The notes under the pieces are model-generated. The model did not search any database. It was given only the letters and a program-made list of their open reading frames with translations, and was not told where the DNA came from. Below are positions 16,678-24,234 of a stretch of DNA of 64,000 nucleotides, one piece after another; position 1 is the first letter of the stretch; every line of letters begins with the position of its first letter. The translations under genes and the position numbers were made by a program. This DNA comes from Bilophila wadsworthia ATCC 49260 (GTDB lineage: Bacteria > Desulfobacterota > Desulfovibrionia > Desulfovibrionales > Desulfovibrionaceae): assembly GCF_000701705.1 (NCBI RefSeq), contig NZ_JNJP01000009.1, positions 17,672-81,671 of the forward strand, given 5' to 3'.

Positions 16678-17634
16678 ATGAAAACGTTCTATGCTTTACT
16701 GCTTGCTTTGGGGATCTGCCTTGGCCTCACGTTCCCGGCGATGGCGGAATACCCCGCCAAGCCGATCATGCTCATGACCGCATTCAACGCGGGCGGCGGC
16801 AGCGACCTGAGCCATCGGCTCATCGAGAAATTCGCCAAAGGTGTCATCCCTCAGCCCATCGTCGTAACCTACAAAGCCGGCGCGGGCGGGGAAATCGGCT
16901 GGACGTGGCTGATCGGCGCGAAGGCGGACGGGTACAATATCGGCGGCGTGGATCTCCCCCATATCGTGCTCCAGCCCATGCTGCGCCCCGAGGGCCAGCC
17001 GGGCTACAAAACGGAACAGCTTAATCCGCTTTGCTGCCTCGTATTCGATCCGGATATTCTGATCGTCAGTGAAAAGAGCCCGTTCAAGAGTTTCGGAGAA
17101 TTGATCGAATACGCCAAGGCCAATCCCGGCAAGGTAAAGGCCGCGACCGTGGGCAAGCTCACCGGCGACCATATCTTTCTCATGAACGTGGAAAAGTTCA
17201 CCGGCGCGCAGTTCACGCAAGTCCCTTATCCCGGCGGCAGCAAAGCGGCCCCGGCGCTGCTCGGCGGCGAAGTGGACTGCTATTTCGCTTCCACATCCAA
17301 CTTCCTGCGTATGCAGGGCGCGCGCGGCCTCGCCATTGCAACCAAGGATCGCTATGAGCTCTGCCCTGACGTCCCGACCATGAACGAGCTTGGCTATAAG
17401 CTCGAATCCGCCAAGTATCGCGGACTCGCCACTCCGCCGAACTTCCCTGCGGAAGCGCAGGCGTATCTTGAAGCCGCGCTCGCCAAAGTATGCGCCGATC
17501 CTGAATATCAGGCGGGCGTACGCGGAGCCGGTCTGCTCCCCTACTATAGGGACGGGAAGGCGTTTGGCGAAATCATCGAACAGGAAAAGGAAAAGGCCCG
17601 CAAGACCCTCAAGGAGCAAGGGCTGATCCAGTAG
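16678..17634 (+). CDS. Second TctC-type substrate-binding protein (orphan)
   Basis: A 318-residue Bug-family periplasmic binding protein with a signal peptide ending at PAMAEYP. It is a close paralogue of the TctC at 13602: the first 100 mature residues are nearly the same, and differences concentrate in the middle and C-terminal lobe (CCLVFDPDILIVSEKS against CGLVYDADVVMVPEDG). It has its own promoter and terminator and no membrane subunits of its own. It therefore probably delivers a related ligand to the shared TctAB. Orphan Bug proteins can also act as sensors, which remains an alternative. Confidence 0.88.
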   Translation: MKTFYALLLALGICLGLTFPAMAEYPAKPIMLMTAFNAGGGSDLSHRLIEKFAKGVIPQPIVVTYKAGAGGEIGWTWLIGAKADGYNIGGVDLPHIVLQPMLRPEGQPGYKTEQLNPLCCLVFDPDILIVSEKSPFKSFGELIEYAKANPGKVKAATVGKLTGDHIFLMNVEKFTGAQFTQVPYPGGSKAAPALLGGEVDCYFASTSNFLRMQGARGLAIATKDRYELCPDVPTMNELGYKLESAKYRGLATPPNFPAEAQAYLEAALAKVCADPEYQAGVRGAGLLPYYRDGKAFGEIIEQEKEKARKTLKEQGLIQ

Positions 17635-17694
17635 CAAGGCGGAGGCGTTCCCCTTCTGACATGATAAGGCCAAACTGCGGCGACGCGGCAGGAA

Positions 17695-17736
17695 GCCCTC
17701 CGGTTCGTACCACCAGACGGATCGGAGGGCTTTTTT
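17695..17736 (+). terminator. Rho-independent terminator after the second tctC
   Basis: GCCCTCCG at 17695-17702 pairs with CGGAGGGC at 17723-17730, followed by six T residues. Confidence 0.85.
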
Positions 17737-17800
17737 GATGGCAACAGCTGGTACGGGTGGGTGAGGAAGATGTATGGGCTATCCGGTACCAAGAGAACAC

Positions 17801-17833
17801 AAAAACGCCGGGGAGATTTTCCCCGGCGTTTTT
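17801..17833. terminator. Bidirectional terminator between tctC2 and gcvH
   Basis: A 13-bp perfect stem, with CGCCGGGG as its core, is flanked by A5 on one side and T5 on the other. It can stop transcription from both convergent units. Confidence 0.85.
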
Positions 17834-17856
17834 GCATTCATCCGAATGGATGCCCG

Positions 17857-18243
17857 TTAGCCTTCCAGCTGGCTGCGGTAGTCAGCCGCCGTCATCAGGG
17901 CGGGCGTTTCCGTGGGCCGGATGCGGAGCATCCAGCCGTCGGCATAGCAGTTGAGGTTCACGAGCGTTGGCTTGCCTTCCAGCGCCTCATTGCGTTCAAC
18001 CACTTCTCCGGCCACGGGCATATACAACGAACTGACGGTCTTCAGGGATTCCACCGTCCCGAATTCGTCATCGGCTCCGAAGGAAGCGCCCGCATCGGGC
18101 AGATCGACGAACAGGATTTCGCCAAGCTGATCCTGTGCGAAATCCGTGATGCCGATGACCAGCGTGTCGCCGTCCTTGCGGGCCCATACGTGGCGGGCCG
18201 TGTAACCGAGATCTTCAGGAAGGTTCAGGGATTGTGTGTTCAT
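17857..18243 (-). CDS. gcvH: Glycine cleavage H-like lipoyl protein
   Basis: A 128-residue lipoyl-carrier protein. The lipoylation lysine is Lys68 in FGTVESLKTVSSLYMPVAGEV, with the upstream glutamate kept. The flanks, WARKDGDTLVIGITDFAQDQLGE and the late ADGWMLRI, match the GcvH fold. ATG 18243 follows GGAGG. The other glycine-cleavage genes gcvT and gcvP are absent here. Its partner in this locus is the dihydrolipoyl dehydrogenase directly upstream, so the pair may form a lipoyl-based electron or acyl transfer module for the regulon and not a full glycine cleavage system. Confidence 0.88.
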   Translation of the reverse strand: MNTQSLNLPEDLGYTARHVWARKDGDTLVIGITDFAQDQLGEILFVDLPDAGASFGADDEFGTVESLKTVSSLYMPVAGEVVERNEALEGKPTLVNLNCYADGWMLRIRPTETPALMTAADYRSQLEG

Positions 18244-18305
18244 GATGCCTCCGGCTGTTCGCCGCACCGGGCGGACCTGTGCGGCATGGTTGAGGGAAAC
18301 GGGAG

Positions 18306-19694
18306 CTAGGCGAGCATCCCGGCGGCTTCGTACAGCCCTTCCGAAAGGGTCGGGTGGGCATGGATGGTTTCAAAGAGATCCCGTGCCGAGCACCCCTTCT
18401 GAAGGGCAAAGGTTGCTTCGGCGATGAGATCCGAGGCGTGCGCCCCGGCAATGTGAACGCCGAGGAGTTTGCCTGTGCCTTCTTCGGCAACGATTTTGAA
18501 GAGTCCGGAAAGCGCGCCCATAGCCTGCGCCTTGCCGAGTTCCCGGAACTGGAAAACCGCCGAGCGGACCGCTATCCCCTGCTCTCGGGCCTGCTCTTCC
18601 GTCAATCCCACATCGCCGATTTCCGGCGAAGTAAAAATGGCCGAAGGAACCACCGTATACGATTGTACTTTTTTCTTTTCAGGGTGCAGGATGTTATGAA
18701 CCGCCGTATGCGCTTCGGCTGCGGCCATGTGTGCCAGCATGATCCGCCGTGGGCCGGTGACGTCGCCAATGGCATACACGCCGGGGACCGACGTTTCCAG
18801 CGTATCGTCGACGACGATCCACCCGCGCTGGTCAAGCGCAATCCCCGCTTCGGCCAATCCAGCGGTATTCGGGACCCGGCCCACGGTAACGCAAACGGCG
18901 GAAGCGTTCAGGACACGGGAATCGCCCGCCCCTGTGGGGAAAGGCGCTATTTCCACCGCCGCCCCGCCGTCACACGGGGTCACGCGGGAAACCGTATGGG
19001 ACAGTTCCACGGCGATGCCCTTTTTCTTCATTTCTCGGAGCAGCAAACGGCTGATTTCGCCGTCTACGGATGGCAGGGGAAGCAGACGCCCCTGCCCTTC
19101 GATGACCGTCACTTTCGCACCGAAGGCGCGGTAGATGAAAGCGAGTTCACAACCGATAACCCCGCCGCCGACAACGACCAAATGTTCGGGCACGGTTTGC
19201 AGCTCCAGCGCGTCGTCGCTGGACAGGACAAGCCGATGATCCACCGGCAGAGAAGGCAGCTCCAGCGGAGAGGACCCGGTGGCGAGAATGACCCGATCCC
19301 CGGCAATTTCCAGAGATCCGTCCACGGAAGCAACCCTGACGAGCCCGGCGCCGACAAATTCAGCATCGCCGCGAACGACACGGACCTTCAGCTGGGCGGC
19401 GGTCTTTTCGAGCCCGGTTTGCAGGGTCGCCGTCACCTTGCGCTTGCGGGCGACGATGGCGGACATGTCCGGTGTGGCGGCGCAATCCCCGGCAATGCCG
19501 AACTCCCTGAGCCGGGCAACCGTGTCCAGCGCGTCCGCCGACGAACGCAGCGTCTTCGTCGGGATACAGCCCGTGTGCAGGCACGTTCCGCCGAGGTGGG
19601 CGCGTTCGACGAGGGTGACTTCAACTCCAGCTTTCGCGGCGGCGAATGCGGCGGTGTAACCTCCGGGGCCGCCCCCGATGATGGTCAGCTTCAT
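18306..19694 (-). CDS. lpdA: Dihydrolipoyl dehydrogenase
   Basis: A 462-residue FAD- and NAD-dependent disulfide oxidoreductase. IIGGGPGGYTAAF is the FAD Rossmann loop, the redox disulfide is Cys38/Cys43 in GGTCLHTGCIPTK, VVGGGVIGCELAF is the NAD-binding loop, YAIGDVTG is the second FAD contact, and HAHPTLSEG carries the active-site His-Glu pair. It reoxidises lipoyl groups, most likely on the GcvH-like protein encoded next. Its ATG overlaps the stop of the OsmC gene by four bases, so the two are translationally coupled. Confidence 0.92.
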   Translation of the reverse strand: MKLTIIGGGPGGYTAAFAAAKAGVEVTLVERAHLGGTCLHTGCIPTKTLRSSADALDTVARLREFGIAGDCAATPDMSAIVARKRKVTATLQTGLEKTAAQLKVRVVRGDAEFVGAGLVRVASVDGSLEIAGDRVILATGSSPLELPSLPVDHRLVLSSDDALELQTVPEHLVVVGGGVIGCELAFIYRAFGAKVTVIEGQGRLLPLPSVDGEISRLLLREMKKKGIAVELSHTVSRVTPCDGGAAVEIAPFPTGAGDSRVLNASAVCVTVGRVPNTAGLAEAGIALDQRGWIVVDDTLETSVPGVYAIGDVTGPRRIMLAHMAAAEAHTAVHNILHPEKKKVQSYTVVPSAIFTSPEIGDVGLTEEQAREQGIAVRSAVFQFRELGKAQAMGALSGLFKIVAEEGTGKLLGVHIAGAHASDLIAEATFALQKGCSARDLFETIHAHPTLSEGLYEAAGMLA

Positions 19695-20125
19695 GACGCG
19701 CTCCCTCCCCTGCAGACGCTATGCGATACGTTGATGCCTTCAAAAATGGACGCCGTAATAAGACAGTTTTTGACGATCTTCGCGCAGTGGTCCACCTTGG
19801 CGGCGTAGGCTTCGTCCGCGTCGACAGTCACGTCGATATCAATGCCCACAAGGCGCATCGCGCCGTCCGCATTGGGTTCCTTGGTTCCTGTTCCCTGCGC
19901 CCGGATAGCGCGGAAAGGGACCCCCCTCGCCACGAGCGCCGCCCGGATGCTTCCGCAAAAACAGCTCAGGGCCGCCGCGATGAGCAGGGTGGACGAGTTG
20001 CCGCCCCGCTCCGTTTCCGGGACCCCCGTATAGTCCATGACAATATCTTTAAGGACAGATGAACCCGTATGGACGGTATAAACGTCGCCTTCTTGAACGA
20101 ACGAAACCTGTATGCTTTGGGACAT
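19691..20125 (-). CDS. OsmC-family thiol/peroxide protein
   Basis: A 144-residue OsmC-fold protein. The family cysteines appear in AALSCFCGSIRAAL and in SHSVCRGG at the C-terminus. OsmC proteins reduce organic hydroperoxides with thiols and are commonly recycled by lipoyl proteins plus dihydrolipoyl dehydrogenase, which fits the immediately downstream lpdA and gcvH genes. AAGGAG precedes ATG 20125. The sequence has an OsmC core but is diverged from the second copy at 21621. Alternatively it could be a sulfur-carrier or detoxification protein without peroxidase activity. Confidence 0.78.
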   Translation of the reverse strand: MSQSIQVSFVQEGDVYTVHTGSSVLKDIVMDYTGVPETERGGNSSTLLIAAALSCFCGSIRAALVARGVPFRAIRAQGTGTKEPNADGAMRLVGIDIDVTVDADEAYAAKVDHCAKIVKNCLITASIFEGINVSHSVCRGGSAS

Positions 20126-20198
20126 TGCTGACTCCTTGTTTGTTGTGGGATGGCGGGAGATTAATGTTCCTATCCGGCTTCCATGTCCATGAAAACAG

Positions 20199-21020
20199 TT
20201 ACCCCGCCAGCTTCGGGTTGGCGGCGAGCCCACGCAGCAGAGCGGGGACCGAATACATGGCGAGTGCCGAGCTACGCGGATTCTGGGGCAACGGGGCCGG
20301 GCGGGTCATCGTTTCCAATGTGCAGTCCCCGGCCCTGGCCGAAATATGGTGCAGAGTCCCTGCCGCACAGGGATCCGCGAACAGGCGCACCCGCGTACGG
20401 GAAAAACCGAGCCCCGCCAGGCCAAGGCTGACCGCGACGTTCACGTTTGCGGGGAAACGCCGGATCGCCTCTTCCGCCGTGCCGCTGAACAGCAGCCGCG
20501 CTTCGGGGGACATGATCAGCGCTTCTTCCGCCGTGGGCGGGATGAGCTCCGAGAGAGGCGGCATCTGGCCGAGGCTGCGGGGATGCTTCACAGTGGTGAG
20601 GGTAACGGCATCAAGCCCCATTTCCCGCATGGCCCGGATGCCGTCCAGCCCGGCGATGGCTCCGGACGGCACATGCACCGCCGCGCGGGCCGCCTCCACA
20701 TCGCGCAACAGAGCGGGATCAAGCGAAAATCCGCCGACGCTCAACGGCACGACGGCTTTTCCGGCGGCAAGGCAAGCCCGCACGATATCCGGCATGGCGG
20801 CGGCACTCGTGGCTTCAACGAGCAAATCGCATGTTTCGATGAGCTGTTGCAGGCCTAGCACCGGAACGTCTCCGAGCTCCAGCGCGAGCCCCTCGGCGTG
20901 CGCCGTGGTGCGCGAAAAAAGCCCGCCGAGACGGTAGGACGGCAGTTGTTCACGGATATGCCGGGCGATGAGCCGCCCCATTGCGCCGCATCCGATGATC
21001 CCAAGAAGCGCTGGTCGCAT
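20199..21020 (-). CDS. L-aspartate-dehydrogenase-like imine reductase
   Basis: A 273-residue member of the aspartate dehydrogenase family (DUF108-type C-terminal domain). The N-terminus GIIGCGAMGRLIARHI is the NAD(P)-binding loop. LVEATSAAAMPDIVRACLAAGKAVVPLSVG follows the family pattern, and TVKHPRSL should supply the catalytic histidine region. These enzymes interconvert aspartate with iminoaspartate or oxaloacetate. In this regulon it may act on an aspartate analogue. ATG 21020 follows GGAG. It heads the osmC-lpdA-gcvH unit and has two GTCGAC operators just upstream. Confidence 0.75.
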   Translation of the reverse strand: MRPALLGIIGCGAMGRLIARHIREQLPSYRLGGLFSRTTAHAEGLALELGDVPVLGLQQLIETCDLLVEATSAAAMPDIVRACLAAGKAVVPLSVGGFSLDPALLRDVEAARAAVHVPSGAIAGLDGIRAMREMGLDAVTLTTVKHPRSLGQMPPLSELIPPTAEEALIMSPEARLLFSGTAEEAIRRFPANVNVAVSLGLAGLGFSRTRVRLFADPCAAGTLHHISARAGDCTLETMTRPAPLPQNPRSSALAMYSVPALLRGLAANPKLAG

Positions 21021-21069
21021 TGCTTTCTCCAAAAGGTCTGTAGGGAGCATAGCCGAAAACCGTTTTATT

Positions 21070-21088
21070 GTCGACAATAATGGTCGAC
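21070..21088 (-). promoter_or_regulatory. Paired GTCGAC operators upstream of the aspartate-dehydrogenase-like gene
   Basis: GTCGAC at 21070-21075 (within ATTGTCGACAAT) and at 21083-21088, 13 bp apart, about 50 bases upstream of ATG 21020. The spacing is the same as at 15963 and 22269. Confidence 0.65.
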
Positions 21089-21170
21089 TAAAATAAACCG
21101 ACTTATACAATTTCCCGCAGCCGTCCACAGAAAGGGCCCGCCATCCTGTAGAAAACACCCTTCCTACGTA

Positions 21171-21194
21171 AAACCCCCGGCGGGACCGGGGGTT
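21171..21194 (-). terminator. Terminator after the ridA-like gene at 21224
   Basis: AACCCCCGG and CCGGGGGTT form a 9-bp stem with a 5-nt loop, followed on the minus strand by TTTT. Confidence 0.75.
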
Positions 21195-21223
21195 ATATGG
21201 GAGACGGTATATGGGAGGGAGGC

Positions 21224-21601
21224 TTAGAGGACGGCGATGGCTTCGATTTCCACGCGCGCGCCTTTAGGCAGGGCGGCGACGGCGACACAGGAACGGGCCG
21301 GGGCATCGGCTCCGAAGGTTTCGCTGTACACACTGTTCACAGCCTGAAAATCAGCCATATCCACGATGAATACGGTCACTTTGGTCACATCGGCGGGCGT
21401 GGCTCCGGCTTCGGCGAGGACGGCCTTCATGTTGGCAAGGGCCTGCGCGGCCTGTTCCTTCACATCATTGGAAACGAGTTCACCCGTGGCCGGAACCATA
21501 CCGATCTGGCCGGAGAGATACAGGGTGCCGCCTTTATGGATAGCCTGCGAGTAGGGGCCGATGGCGGCGGGGGCTTTGGGAGTGGAAATCACGGTTTTCA
21601 T
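21224..21601 (-). CDS. ridA: RidA-family enamine/imine deaminase (copy 1)
   Basis: A 125-residue RidA (YjgF/YER057c/UK114) protein that hydrolyses reactive enamines and imines, especially 2-aminoacrylate formed by PLP-dependent dehydratases. The catalytic arginine is Arg103 in PARSCVAVAALP, with Glu120 in RVEIEAIAV. AAGGAAA precedes ATG 21601. It lies 19 bases after the osmC-like gene and shares that gene's GTCGAC-controlled promoter. A near-identical copy is at 23857. Its presence implies that the PLP enzyme of the regulon releases an enamine. Confidence 0.92.
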   Translation of the reverse strand: MKTVISTPKAPAAIGPYSQAIHKGGTLYLSGQIGMVPATGELVSNDVKEQAAQALANMKAVLAEAGATPADVTKVTVFIVDMADFQAVNSVYSETFGADAPARSCVAVAALPKGARVEIEAIAVL

Positions 21602-21620
21602 GGCGTTTTCCTTGTTTGCG

Positions 21621-22031
21621 TTAGTTCGCCCATTTAAAGGTGAACACCTGCTCGACATCGGGATGCAGGCTCAGGTGGACCGGGCAGGTATGTGCGGCAC
21701 GTTCGATCATGGTCTTCTGCTTGTCGGTGTATTCTCGATCGGGCATGATGAAGGTCACCTCGATCTTGCCGATGCGGCGCGGGTTGGCGCTCATGGTCTT
21801 AGCGACTTCGATTTCCGTTCCGACAACGTCCACGTTGTGCATCTTGCCGTAAATGCCGATGATCGTCATGGCGCAGGACGCGAGGGCGGTCACGCAGAGG
21901 TCTGTGGGGGAAAAGGCTTCGCCCTTGCCATTGTTGTCCACGGGGGCGTCGCTCACCAGTTTGGTCCCGCTCGCGACATGGGTGCATTCGACACGCAGAT
22001 CGCCAAGGTATTTTGCGGTAACTGTAGCCAT
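21621..22031 (-). CDS. OsmC/YhfA-like redox protein
   Basis: A 136-residue OsmC-fold protein with the two conserved cysteines in LASCAMTIIG and HTCPVHLSL and the ENGKGEAFSPTDL-like region typical of the OsmC/YhfA subgroup. It is distinct from the other OsmC at 19691. Activity would be thiol-dependent peroxide reduction or a related detoxification. AAGGAG precedes ATG 22031. It is the first gene of a two-gene unit with ridA and sits just below a promoter containing a GTCGAC operator. Confidence 0.85.
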   Translation of the reverse strand: MATVTAKYLGDLRVECTHVASGTKLVSDAPVDNNGKGEAFSPTDLCVTALASCAMTIIGIYGKMHNVDVVGTEIEVAKTMSANPRRIGKIEVTFIMPDREYTDKQKTMIERAAHTCPVHLSLHPDVEQVFTFKWAN

Positions 22032-22098
22032 GTGGTTCTCCTTTGTCGTCAGGGTTGAGCTTGTTGCTGAAAGCACAATACCTCGGACACGCAAAATG

Positions 22099-22133
22099 GT
22101 CAACAGTATACCGTCGACTTATTTTCGAACAAA
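22099..22133 (-). promoter_or_regulatory. Promoter and operator of the osmC-ridA unit
   Basis: On the minus strand a TATACT (22105-22110) sits 17 bp from TTTGTT, or 16 bp from TTGTTC. GTCGAC at 22113-22118 lies between the hexamers, and an imperfect GTCAAC at 22099-22104 overlaps the -10 side. Two operators in a promoter echo the layout at 16598. Confidence 0.6.
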
Positions 22134-22268
22134 GAAACTTCGCCGTCACCCGGGCGTGGTTCCCCGTATTTCCTTATGCCTCTGGGAGTATCCCTGTCGG
22201 GAAACGCTCTAACCGGGTATCAAAGAAACATCGGCAGGCATCAGAGGAGAAAAGCGGAAGCGGCAACA

Positions 22269-22287
22269 GTCGACTAAAGCAGTCGAC
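22269..22287 (+). promoter_or_regulatory. Paired GTCGAC operators upstream of the ybaK-gntR unit
   Basis: GTCGAC at 22269-22274 and 22282-22287, again 13 bp apart. A TATAAG hexamer follows at 22299. The position implies autoregulation of the GntR gene. Confidence 0.6.
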
Positions 22288-22341
22288 AGTAAGCGGGATA
22301 TAAGGTATCTCCTGCCGGTACGACGAACCTGGAGGAGAGGA

Positions 22342-22833
22342 ATGCACGGGAAAGGAGAGGCACCAGCCATCCGTATTCTGGAAGAAGCGGGTGAAGACGT
22401 GGGGCGTTTGGAATATCGTTTTGTCGAACGGGGCGGCACGAAGGACGCAGCCCGGCAGCTTGGGCTGTGCGAACACGACATCGTAAAAAGCCTTGTGTTC
22501 GACGACGGGAAGGGAGGGCAGGCAGTCATGGCGCTCATGCACGGCGACGAGCGCGTATCCCTGCACAAGCTCCAGCGGCTTTCGGGCGTGCCGCATCTCC
22601 AGCCGAGTTCGCCGGAAAACGCCGAACGGCTGACCGGATACAAAACCGGCGGGATCTGCCCGTTCGGGCTCCCCTCGCCGCTTCCGGTGTTCGCGCAGAT
22701 ATCCCTTTTCAATCTCGGGATGTTGTACATCAATGCGGGCGAACGCGGCGTCATCGCCGTCATCCGGCCCGAGGCCCTGCGGCTTTCCGGGGCCGTAGCC
22801 GGAGACATTCTGAGTGGCGGATCCCGGCGATAG
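22342..22833 (+). CDS. YbaK/EbsC-type aminoacyl-tRNA deacylase
   Basis: A 163-residue single-domain editing protein that strips wrongly charged tRNA; YbaK itself clears Cys-tRNA(Pro). The conserved lysine lies in DIVKSLVF and the diagnostic glycine-rich motif is TGGICPFGLP. GGAGG precedes ATG 22342. It lies directly in front of the GntR gene and has its own operator pair. Inclusion of an editing enzyme in an amino-acid uptake and catabolism regulon suggests that the imported compound, or its product, can be mischarged onto a tRNA. Its tRNA specificity is not visible. Confidence 0.87.
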   Translation: MHGKGEAPAIRILEEAGEDVGRLEYRFVERGGTKDAARQLGLCEHDIVKSLVFDDGKGGQAVMALMHGDERVSLHKLQRLSGVPHLQPSSPENAERLTGYKTGGICPFGLPSPLPVFAQISLFNLGMLYINAGERGVIAVIRPEALRLSGAVAGDILSGGSRR

Positions 22834-22927
22834 CCCTTGACGACGTGTATGGGGAGAGGCTATTTGGTGTCAGATACATAAGATAAGGCGTTCACAATCG
22901 GACGCCGCCAACGAACTATGGTGAGCG

Positions 22928-23638
22928 ATGCAACAGCTTAATAAACCGACATACAGCGAACAGGTCGTCAACCTCATCCGCCAGCGCATCCGTAACGGAA
23001 AACTCCGCAGCGGGGATCGGATCAGCGAGGCGAGCATAGCCGAGGAATGCGGCATCAGCCGGGCTCCCGTCCGTGAGGCGCTTTATCAGCTTGAAACGGA
23101 AGGGTTTCTGATGTCCCATCCGAAGCGGGGCAAATGCGTAACCCTGCTCACAGGCGACGGCATCCGCCACCGCTACGAACTGTGCGGGCTTCTCGAAGGG
23201 GCCGCCGCCGCTAATGTAGTCTTGAGTCTGCCCAAAGGCCCGTGGGAGGAATTGGAAGCGCTGCTTGATCGCATGAAGCAGGGCGTGCTTTCCGGTACGT
23301 CCTTCGAGGATCACGCGGCGCTCGGAACGGCCTTCCATGAAACAATCCTCGAAAGGGCCAGCAACCCCCTGCTTATCGCCATTGCCCGCAGCTCCTGCCG
23401 GGTGATTTCCAAGTACCTCATGTTTCAGCAATGGCGTACGCTGTACACGACCGAAGAACTTTTTCAGCGGCACAACAGCATGTATGAGGCGTTTCTTACG
23501 CGCAATCCGTACACCATCGAAGAAGCCGTGCGGGCGCATTATGCCGATTCCGCCGAACGGCTGGCCCAAATCTGCGAAGCGGAACAAAAACCCAAGACAG
23601 CCCGCTCCCAGCGCCGCGCCCATTTCCCCACTGAATAA
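22928..23638 (+). CDS. GntR-family regulator, FadR/FCD subfamily
   Basis: A 236-residue transcription factor. The N-terminal winged helix (about residues 8-72) has the GntR signature: LIRQRIRNGKLRSGDRISE, SIAEECGISRAPVREALYQLETEGF. The C-terminal FCD ligand domain contains ELCGLLEGAAA, FHETILERASNPL and the late HYADSAERL, with acidic and histidine residues that often bind a metal and a carboxylate. FCD regulators commonly bind TTGT-N2-ACAA-like palindromes, which fits the GTCGAC-centred sites found before at least five transcription units here. It is therefore the probable master repressor of the regulon. A terminator follows. Confidence 0.9.
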   Translation: MQQLNKPTYSEQVVNLIRQRIRNGKLRSGDRISEASIAEECGISRAPVREALYQLETEGFLMSHPKRGKCVTLLTGDGIRHRYELCGLLEGAAAANVVLSLPKGPWEELEALLDRMKQGVLSGTSFEDHAALGTAFHETILERASNPLLIAIARSSCRVISKYLMFQQWRTLYTTEELFQRHNSMYEAFLTRNPYTIEEAVRAHYADSAERLAQICEAEQKPKTARSQRRAHFPTE

Positions 23639-23664
23639 AAGCCCTGCCCCGTGCGGGGCTTTTT
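23637..23664 (+). terminator. Terminator after the GntR regulator
   Basis: AAAAGCCC and GGGGCTTTT can pair around GCCCC-GTGC-GGGGC, ending in five T residues, immediately after the stop codon. Confidence 0.75.
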
Positions 23665-23781
23665 GTCTCTAGCCGAAGCTCCGATAGGTTCCCTTGTAGG
23701 GTACAGGGGCACGCGGCTTTCCCTTCCCGTTTTTGCCCTGACAAGCGCTCAGGAAGGAGAAGGCCCGACCTCCCCATACGC

Positions 23782-23805
23782 AAAACCCTCGGCGGGCCGA
23801 GGGTT
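23782..23805 (-). terminator. Terminator after the second ridA
   Basis: AACCCTCGGC and GCCGAGGGTT form a 10-bp stem followed on the minus strand by TTTT. Its position mirrors the terminator of ridA copy 1. Confidence 0.75.
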
Positions 23806-23856
23806 AGGGAAAAGAGGGAAAAAAACCGATTAGATGTAAAAGCGGAAACGAAACAT

Positions 23857-24234
23857 TTACAGGACGGCGATGGCTTCGATTTCCACGCGCGCGCCTTTGG
23901 GCAGGGCGGCGACGGCGACGCAGGAGCGGGCCGGGGCATCGGCGCCGAAGGTTTCACTGTATACGCCGTTCACGATCTGGAATTCGGCCATGTCCACGAT
24001 GAACACGGTCACTTTGGTCACATCCGCGGGCGTGGCTCCGGCTTCCGCAAGGATGGCCTTCATATTGGCGAGGGCCTGCGCGGTCTGCTCCTTCACATCA
24101 TCGGAAACGAGTTCACCCGTGGCCGGGACCATACCGATCTGACCGGAAAGATACAGGGTGTCGCCTTTACGGATAGCCTGCGAATAGGGGCCAATGGCTG
24201 CGGGAGCCTTGGAAGTGGAAATCACGGTCTTCAT
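23857..24234 (-). CDS. RidA-family enamine/imine deaminase (copy 2)
   Basis: A 125-residue RidA protein that differs from copy 1 at 21224 at only about nine positions (roughly 93% identical), with the catalytic Arg103 and Glu120 unchanged. The 3' ends and terminators also correspond, so this is a recent local duplication. AAGGAG precedes ATG 24234. Unlike copy 1, I find no GTCGAC operator in its upstream region, so it may be expressed differently. Confidence 0.92.
   Translation of the reverse strand: MKTVISTSKAPAAIGPYSQAIRKGDTLYLSGQIGMVPATGELVSDDVKEQTAQALANMKAILAEAGATPADVTKVTVFIVDMAEFQIVNGVYSETFGADAPARSCVAVAALPKGARVEIEAIAVL

Noticed and set aside
18805..19835. GTCGAC sequences inside the lpdA and osmC coding regions
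   Set aside because: They occur singly inside genes in GC-rich DNA, where the 6-mer is expected by chance; they were not counted as operators.
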